This document shows, one piece after another, positions 58,883 to 64,000 of a stretch of 64,000 nt of DNA. Location: contig NZ_BDIR01000005.1 in the NCBI RefSeq assembly GCF_001895145.1, forward strand, positions 62,001-126,000, given 5' to 3'. Made by a program: the position numbers and the translations under genes. This DNA comes from Arcobacter sp. LA11 (GTDB lineage Bacteria; Campylobacterota; Campylobacteria; Campylobacterales; Arcobacteraceae). The first letter of the stretch is position 1, and each line of letters opens with the position of its first letter. The notes beneath the pieces were generated by a model. That model saw only the letters and a program-made list of their open reading frames with translations. It was not told where the DNA came from and made no database searches.

Positions 58883-61405
58883 TTAAAAACTTTCCCACTC
58901 ATCAGGAACAGTTCTATCTTCATAAACTTCTTTTTTTGTCATTTTTATATTTTCTTTTTTAAGCTGTTTTTTTTCTATACTATTAGCAGGCTTTTTTATT
59001 TGTTCTTTTTTAGAAGAAACTAAATTATCACCTTTCCCTTTTGAATACTTAATATCATCTTTGCCAATAAATTCTTTTTCATCAACATTATTAACTATCT
59101 CTTTTGAAATATTTGACGTTTCCATTGCTATTTCATATGTATCATTTGCAGCACTTGCAATTTGTTGAGTTTGTTGATCTTGCGCTGTTACTGCATCGTT
59201 TATCTGTTCTATCCCTGATTTTTGTTCTCTTGATGCCATTTCAACGTCATTGATTAATTCAATTGTTTTATTGATATTTTCATTTAATGATTTATAACCA
59301 TGAATCATTTTATCAGATATTTGTTTTCCTTCTGATGTCTTTAGATTTGCATTTTCTACTAAACTTTTAATCTCCTTAGCTGCTTCCGCACTTCTACTTG
59401 CAAGGTTTCTTACTTCTTGTGCTACAACTGCAAAACCTTTTCCAGCTTCACCTGCTGTTGCTGCTTCTACTGCTGCATTTAAAGAAAGAATATTTGTTTG
59501 GAATGCAATTTGGTCAATAACACCAATCGCATCATTAATAGCTGTAACTTGTTCATTTATTTCATCCATAGACTTTGTAGTTTGATTTGCTAGTCTATTT
59601 CCTTCTTCAACAGAAGATACAACACTATTAGCAAACTGAGCCATTTCTGTTACATTGTCTGTATTACTTATTATAGTACCCGTAATCTCTTCTAATGCGG
59701 CTGCTGTTTCTTCCAAAGAAGCTGCTGCTTCTGTAGAAGCACCATTTAAAACATTTACATTTTCTAAAAGTATATGAGAAGAAGAATCTAAAGTCACTCC
59801 AACTTTTTTATTTTCAACTAACATTGAGCTTATAGAATCTCCAAGACTATTTACTCCATTTGCTAAATCAAGAAGCTGATTTTTCACCTTTGAGTTATCT
59901 ACTTTATTCATATAATTATAATTTGAATACTGTTCTAATATATCCAATACATTTTCAATGTTATTCTCCATTTGAGTTCCCATTGAATCTAATACTTTTT
60001 TTAACTCCATTAAAGCTGGATTATCAACATTTGCATGAATTCTTTGACATAAATCACCTTGTTCAAACTCTGATAAAACGGTAATCGTTTCATCGATAAA
60101 CTGTCTATCTTCTTCAACTCCAGTTTTAGTAATAGCAATATTTTCATTTACTACTTTTGACATTTTTCCTAATTCGTCTTTTGAAGAATCATCTAATAAA
60201 GTTACATCACTTGCTTCTCTATTTAGATATTTAAAGAAATTTAATAAACCTTCTTGGAAATTATCCAACGGTTCTAAAATTGTCTTTTTAGCTATAAATA
60301 TAGATATTAATAATAAAACTACTAAAGTTCCTACCGCCCATAAAATAATGCTAACTATGAAACTATCAATATCTTCATTGGTTCTTTCAATCATAATATT
60401 TACGTTGTCTTCAATCTCATCAACATATGCTCCTGTACCAATAATCCAATTCCATTCGTTAAACTTTTGAATATAAGAGAACTTAGGTTGAGGAGCATCT
60501 TTCCCTGGTTTTTTCCAAGAATATCTTACTAATCCATTTCCTTTTTTGTTACCAATATCAGTCATCTCTTTAAAAAAATGTACACCATTTATATCTTTTA
60601 AACTTGCTAAATTTTTACCATTTAAAGTTTTATCGAGTGGATGCATAACCATATTAGATTTACCATCTTGAATCCAAAAATAACCATCTTTCCCATACCG
60701 CATTTTTGAAATTGCAGTTAAAGCATCTTTTTGCATTGAAGAGGTAACATCATCAATATATGCACCTGTTCCAACAATCCAATTAAATGGCTTAAAAACT
60801 CTAACAATAGAAGATTTAAATACTGTTTTTTGTGTATTTGGTTTTAAAAAAGAGTATTCGATAAATGCTCTATCTTTACCTGATTCATTTAATTTATCAA
60901 CACCTTGTTTTATAAATCCTAAAGAAGGATTATCTTTATAATTTTGACCATCTAACTCTTTTTTTATTGGATGCATAATAGTTGTATAATTAAAATCATT
61001 TATCCAAAAATATCCAGAGTCTCCATATCTTGTAGAAGATATTAAAAATTTAATTCTATTTTCTAACTCTTCTTTTGATAATAAATCTTTATTTTTTTCA
61101 TACTCTTTATTAATAATTGAAAAAAGAAAATCAGATTGTTCCTGTATATAACTTTCTACTTCTAATTTTATTTTATCTTTTGCTGTTCTTGCATGATAAG
61201 CTTCAACCATTTTATATGCAAGAGAAACATAATTTTTAAGTTCTAACTCTTTATTTTTATATGCTTCGACCTTATAGGCTTCAATTTTTTCATTTGATGT
61301 CTTTTTCATTGAATAAATTGATTGAAAAGATAAGACAAATGAGATAATAGTAATTGCTAAAAAAACAATTAATTGTAATTTTACTTTTATCGATAAATTC
61401 TTCAT
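58883..61405 (-). CDS. Methyl-accepting chemotaxis protein with double Cache sensor
   Basis: This 840-residue receptor has membrane helix 1 (about 8-28) and a periplasmic sensor with two similar Cache modules. Their signatures are [17 protein letters not shown] (about 143-159) and [16 protein letters not shown] (about 243-258), i.e. two sCache_2-type units. Membrane helix 2 (about 345-370) is followed by HAMP-like coils and the conserved signalling tip [20 protein letters not shown]. Such double-Cache receptors often bind small organic acids; the ligand here is unknown. The C-terminus ends [11 protein letters not shown], a possible CheR-type tether. Confidence 0.94.
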   Translation of the reverse strand: MKNLSIKVKLQLIVFLAITIISFVLSFQSIYSMKKTSNEKIEAYKVEAYKNKELELKNYVSLAYKMVEAYHARTAKDKIKLEVESYIQEQSDFLFSIINKEYEKNKDLLSKEELENRIKFLISSTRYGDSGYFWINDFNYTTIMHPIKKELDGQNYKDNPSLGFIKQGVDKLNESGKDRAFIEYSFLKPNTQKTVFKSSIVRVFKPFNWIVGTGAYIDDVTSSMQKDALTAISKMRYGKDGYFWIQDGKSNMVMHPLDKTLNGKNLASLKDINGVHFFKEMTDIGNKKGNGLVRYSWKKPGKDAPQPKFSYIQKFNEWNWIIGTGAYVDEIEDNVNIMIERTNEDIDSFIVSIILWAVGTLVVLLLISIFIAKKTILEPLDNFQEGLLNFFKYLNREASDVTLLDDSSKDELGKMSKVVNENIAITKTGVEEDRQFIDETITVLSEFEQGDLCQRIHANVDNPALMELKKVLDSMGTQMENNIENVLDILEQYSNYNYMNKVDNSKVKNQLLDLANGVNSLGDSISSMLVENKKVGVTLDSSSHILLENVNVLNGASTEAAASLEETAAALEEITGTIISNTDNVTEMAQFANSVVSSVEEGNRLANQTTKSMDEINEQVTAINDAIGVIDQIAFQTNILSLNAAVEAATAGEAGKGFAVVAQEVRNLASRSAEAAKEIKSLVENANLKTSEGKQISDKMIHGYKSLNENINKTIELINDVEMASREQKSGIEQINDAVTAQDQQTQQIASAANDTYEIAMETSNISKEIVNNVDEKEFIGKDDIKYSKGKGDNLVSSKKEQIKKPANSIEKKQLKKENIKMTKKEVYEDRTVPDEWESF

Positions 61406-61428
61406 AAAAATTTCCTTAAAATAATTTT

Positions 61429-61450
61429 AATTTATCCCATAGGATAAATT
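61429..61450. promoter_or_regulatory. Inverted repeat upstream of the chemoreceptor gene
   Basis: AATTTATCC and GGATAAATT, separated by CATA, lie 24 bases before the chemoreceptor ATG. It could be an operator or a 5' UTR hairpin. The rest of the 281-base divergent gap (61406-61686) is AT-rich without other recognisable sites. Confidence 0.35.
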
Positions 61451-61686
61451 TATTTATCTTACATAAAGAAATATTAATTCTACTTTAAAGTAAATAACGT
61501 AATAGTAACATAAAAATAATCAATTAATTGTAATAAATATTATCTAAATTTCCCTATAAATCGGGACATTTCTTTTATATATTATTCTTTAAAAGAAATA
61601 ATAAAGAACAAAATATAAGCTAATTTAAGAATAAAAAATCTAAAATATGTAGTAAAATAGATTAAATTTATATAAGGTAAAAGATT

Positions 61687-63453
61687 ATGGCTAAAAAAAT
61701 ATTAATTATATTATTATTAATTATTACTGCTTTTTATGTTATTTCCCAAGAAAATATAAAAATTATTCTTTCAGGAATTGCTATTTTTTTAATTGGTATG
61801 CATTTTATGGAAGATGGATTTAAACTATTTTCAGGAGGAACTCTTGAAACCGTACTTGAAAAATTTACAAAAAACTTATATACATCAGTTTTCACAGGTT
61901 TTTTAACAACCTCTATAGTACAAAGTTCTTCTCTAATTTCAGTAATTGTCATATCTTTTTTATCAGTTGAACTAATATCCTTAACTCAAGGTATGGCAAT
62001 AGTTTTTGGAGCAAACCTTGGAAGTACAACTACAGCGTGGATTGTATCTGCTTTAGGGTTAAAAATTAAGATTTCTGTATATGCAATGCCTATGATAATA
62101 TTTGGTGTAATATTTAGGTTTTCTAAAAATAATACTTATGTAGGATTAGGAAATATATTACTTGGACTTGGATTTATTTTTTTAGGTATCTCATATATGA
62201 AAGAAGGCTTTGACACATTAAGAAGCGCAATAGACCTTGCTTCATATTCAATTGGTGGAGTTCCAGGGATATTACTTTATATATTAATTGGAGCAATTGC
62301 AACAGTAGTAATCCAATCAAGTAGTGCAACTATGGCTATTATAATCACTGCACTAGCGGGAGGTAATATATTATATGTTGATGCCTTAGCCTTAGCAATT
62401 GGAGCAAATGTAGGAACAACAGTTACAGCAGTCATAGGTTCTCTTTCTTCAAATCAAAATGGTAAAAGGCTCGCCTTTGGACATTTTGTATTCAATATTA
62501 TTACAGGGTTAATTGCAGTATTATTAATATATGTTCTTCAAGATTTAGTAGATGTATTAGCTCCATACTTTGGAATTAGAGATGATAATTATACTATGAA
62601 ACTAGCATTATTCCATACAATATTTAACCTTTTAGGAATTGTTATACTTTTCCCATTTATAGGATTGATTGTAAAAATGTCTAAAAAATTCATTACAACT
62701 AAGATAAAAAAAGCATCAAAACCTAAGTATTTAGACAAAGCAAATATAAAAATTCCATACAATGCAATGGTATCAATTCAAAAAGAAATTATACATCTTT
62801 ATGATAATGCACAAAAAGCTATTCTTCATGCACTTTCTATTCATACAAGTGAATTAAAGACAAGTAAAGATATTAAAAAAATAATTTCTAAACCTGTTAC
62901 AAAGATTGATACAGATTTAAATGATATTTATCAGAATGATTTGAAAAATTTATATAGTGAGATTATTGAATTTACACTAATCTCACAACAAAATATGAAT
63001 ATTGAACAAACTAAATATATATCACAATTAAAAATAGCTTCAAATATTATTGTTAAAATATTAAAAGATACACGTGATATACAAAAAAATATGGATTTTT
63101 ATTTAGAGAGTAAAAATGAAGCAATTAAAAATGAATATCTTTTAATAAAAGAAGAACTTACAACCTTTATATTTGAAATTAACCAATTAAAAGACATAGA
63201 ACATGATGAGATTGAAATTTCAACATTAATACAAGTTGATAAAGATAGATTACAAAACTTAGATATAATAAATAGTGGTAGAATTGATGAATTAATTAGA
63301 AAAGAAAAAATTACTTCAAAAATGGCTACATCGTTGATTAATGACTCAGCAAATGCATATAATATATGTAAAAATCTTTTAAGAATAGGTAACATTTTAT
63401 TTATTAGAGATGAAAAACTTAGACTACTAGGAGAAGTTGATGAAGTTAAATAA
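61687..63453 (+). CDS. Na/Pi cotransporter family protein
   Basis: This 588-residue protein has an N-terminal transport region (about 1-330) of two inverted repeats. The signatures are FTGFLTTSIVQSSSLISVI (QSSS) and VVIQSSSATMAIIITALAGG (second QSS). GANLGSTTTAWI and GANVGTTVTAVIGS are further PNaS-type motifs. A C-terminal PhoU-like helical region (about 360-560) follows. It likely imports phosphate with sodium or, by analogy with other PhoU-fused members, exports it. The small gene at 63440 overlaps its end. Confidence 0.93.
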   Translation: MAKKILIILLLIITAFYVISQENIKIILSGIAIFLIGMHFMEDGFKLFSGGTLETVLEKFTKNLYTSVFTGFLTTSIVQSSSLISVIVISFLSVELISLTQGMAIVFGANLGSTTTAWIVSALGLKIKISVYAMPMIIFGVIFRFSKNNTYVGLGNILLGLGFIFLGISYMKEGFDTLRSAIDLASYSIGGVPGILLYILIGAIATVVIQSSSATMAIIITALAGGNILYVDALALAIGANVGTTVTAVIGSLSSNQNGKRLAFGHFVFNIITGLIAVLLIYVLQDLVDVLAPYFGIRDDNYTMKLALFHTIFNLLGIVILFPFIGLIVKMSKKFITTKIKKASKPKYLDKANIKIPYNAMVSIQKEIIHLYDNAQKAILHALSIHTSELKTSKDIKKIISKPVTKIDTDLNDIYQNDLKNLYSEIIEFTLISQQNMNIEQTKYISQLKIASNIIVKILKDTRDIQKNMDFYLESKNEAIKNEYLLIKEELTTFIFEINQLKDIEHDEIEISTLIQVDKDRLQNLDIINSGRIDELIRKEKITSKMATSLINDSANAYNICKNLLRIGNILFIRDEKLRLLGEVDEVK

Positions 63454-63670
63454 ACTAATTACAAGTTTTGAGAACTTTTTTTCTTTAGGAAAAAAAGAAA
63501 GAAAAAAAAATGGTAATGAAATTGATGAATTAATGGAAAAACTATTTGAAAAAAGAAAAAGTTTTCAAAAAAAATTCAAATATGCAAAAGAAAAAGATAA
63601 AAAAGAGTATGAAAAAAAATTAAAAGCAGTAAGAAAACTTATCAAAAAAGCTAAAAAGAATTTATACTAG
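63440..63670 (+). CDS. Small Lys-rich coiled-coil protein (76 aa)
   Basis: A 76-codon gene that overlaps the end of the Na/Pi cotransporter gene by 14 bases. SD AGGAG is six bases before the ATG, so the ATG at 63440 is preferred to the TTG before it. The product is very basic (many Lys) with heptad-like repeats NEIDELMEKLFEKRKSF and KKLKAVRKLIKKAKKN, and no membrane segment. It may bind nucleic acid or the transporter's PhoU-like domain; both are speculation. Confidence 0.65.
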   Translation: MKLNKLITSFENFFSLGKKERKKNGNEIDELMEKLFEKRKSFQKKFKYAKEKDKKEYEKKLKAVRKLIKKAKKNLY

Positions 63671-63677
63671 TTAAAAA

Positions 63678-64000
63678 CTATTTAAACTCTTTATAGTTTT
63701 GACGTAAAGCCTCATAAGCTATTATTGATACAGAGTTTGCAATATTTAAACTTCTAGCATCATTTGTCATAGGAATTGTTATACAACCCTTTTCATTTTT
63801 AGCTAATAAATCTTCTGGAAGTCCAGCATCTTCCCTTCCAAAATATAAAAAATCCCCTACTTCATATTGGGCATCAAAATATACTTGTTCTGTTTTTGTT
63901 GTAGCAAAAAAATGTCTGTTTGAAAAAGGATTTTTTGACCAGAAATCTTCAATATTTTCATATTCTCTAACATCTAAGTCATACCAATAATCAAGTCCTG
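63678..64000 (-). CDS. trmL: TrmL, tRNA (cytidine(34)-2'-O)-methyltransferase, C-terminal part
   Basis: About 107 codons from the window edge to the TAG stop at 63680-63678. The visible part has DYWYDLDVREYEN, then YFGREDAGLPEDLL and the SPOUT-knot end CITIPMTNDARSLNIANSVS followed by YEALRQNYKEFK. These are standard TrmL motifs: FGxExxGLP and RSLNxxNSV. It methylates the ribose of the wobble base in tRNA-Leu. The N-terminus lies beyond the window. Confidence 0.92.
   Translation of the reverse strand, partial: GLDYWYDLDVREYENIEDFWSKNPFSNRHFFATTKTEQVYFDAQYEVGDFLYFGREDAGLPEDLLAKNEKGCITIPMTNDARSLNIANSVSIIAYEALRQNYKEFK

Noticed and set aside
1-64000. CRISPR arrays, insertion sequences, phage or integrase genes, tRNA and rRNA genes
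   Set aside because: I saw no regularly spaced direct repeats, transposase or integrase motifs, or RNA gene structures. Negative by eye only.

Overview
The window is very AT-rich, gene-dense chromosomal DNA. Its gene content (a Sox thiosulfate-oxidation cluster, Cache-type chemoreceptors with near-identical signalling tips, several GGDEF proteins, a late cobalamin pathway with a TonB/FecCD-type uptake system) suggests a free-living Arcobacter-like member of the Campylobacterota. This is an inference from gene content and style. There is no rRNA or tRNA in the window to confirm it.

Layout. 1-6.6 kb: end of a DMT transporter, a predicted zincin, a secreted rhodanese, a degenerate HD-GYP protein, small proteins, then a minus-strand set (alpha/beta hydrolase, DsrE-like, MOSC, haem-thioredoxin fusion). 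6.7-14.4 kb: Sox cluster on the minus strand in the order soxC-soxD-soxX-soxY-soxZ-soxA-(small secreted protein)-rhodanese-soxB. 14.8-17.8 kb: divergent moeA and two DMT transporters. 17.8-34.1 kb: mixed housekeeping, sensory and envelope genes, including three-PAS and pseudo-receiver diguanylate cyclases, zinc peptidases, an SO_0444-type permease, rmuC, a chemoreceptor, a PAS-GAF histidine kinase, an aldo/keto reductase and a TDT/SLAC1 transporter. 34.5-46.9 kb: cobalamin region, with minus operon kinase-cobT-cobU-cobQ-cobS-cobC, divergent plus operon cobJ-cobD-cbiB, and a convergent receptor/BtuF/BtuD/BtuC-like uptake operon preceded by a 61-codon leader gene. 47-50.6 kb: UreH-domain protein with a NosL-like protein, a REC-REC-GGDEF regulator, a HAD phosphatase and a small protein. 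50.6-55.7 kb: a TonB receptor, polyferredoxin, exbB, exbD and tonB in one operon. 55.8-64 kb: NfeD/SPFH pair, a two-component system, a double-Cache chemoreceptor, a Na/Pi cotransporter with a small basic protein, and the C-terminus of trmL.

How the parts work together. SoxXA, SoxYZ, SoxB and SoxCD make a complete periplasmic thiosulfate-oxidising set. SoxC is a molybdoenzyme, so the divergently placed moeA fits as its cofactor supply, and the haem-thioredoxin fusion fits as a SoxW-like reductant. The cobalamin genes cover nucleotide-loop assembly, aminopropanol-arm synthesis and uptake, with a single corrin-ring methyltransferase (cobJ); the rest of the ring pathway must lie elsewhere. Uptake of cobalamin and of the substrate of the second receptor probably shares the ExbB-ExbD-TonB set encoded here.

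Most promising leads: an APH-fold kinase heading the cob operon (candidate L-threonine kinase), a receptor-polyferredoxin-TonB operon, a perfect CRP/FNR-format palindrome between soxC and moeA, a small leader gene with a perfect Shine-Dalgarno before the cobalamin receptor, a DMT transporter that appears to start at ATA, and a 25-bp dyad in front of the NosL-like gene. I saw no insertion sequences, phage genes, CRISPR arrays, tRNA or rRNA.
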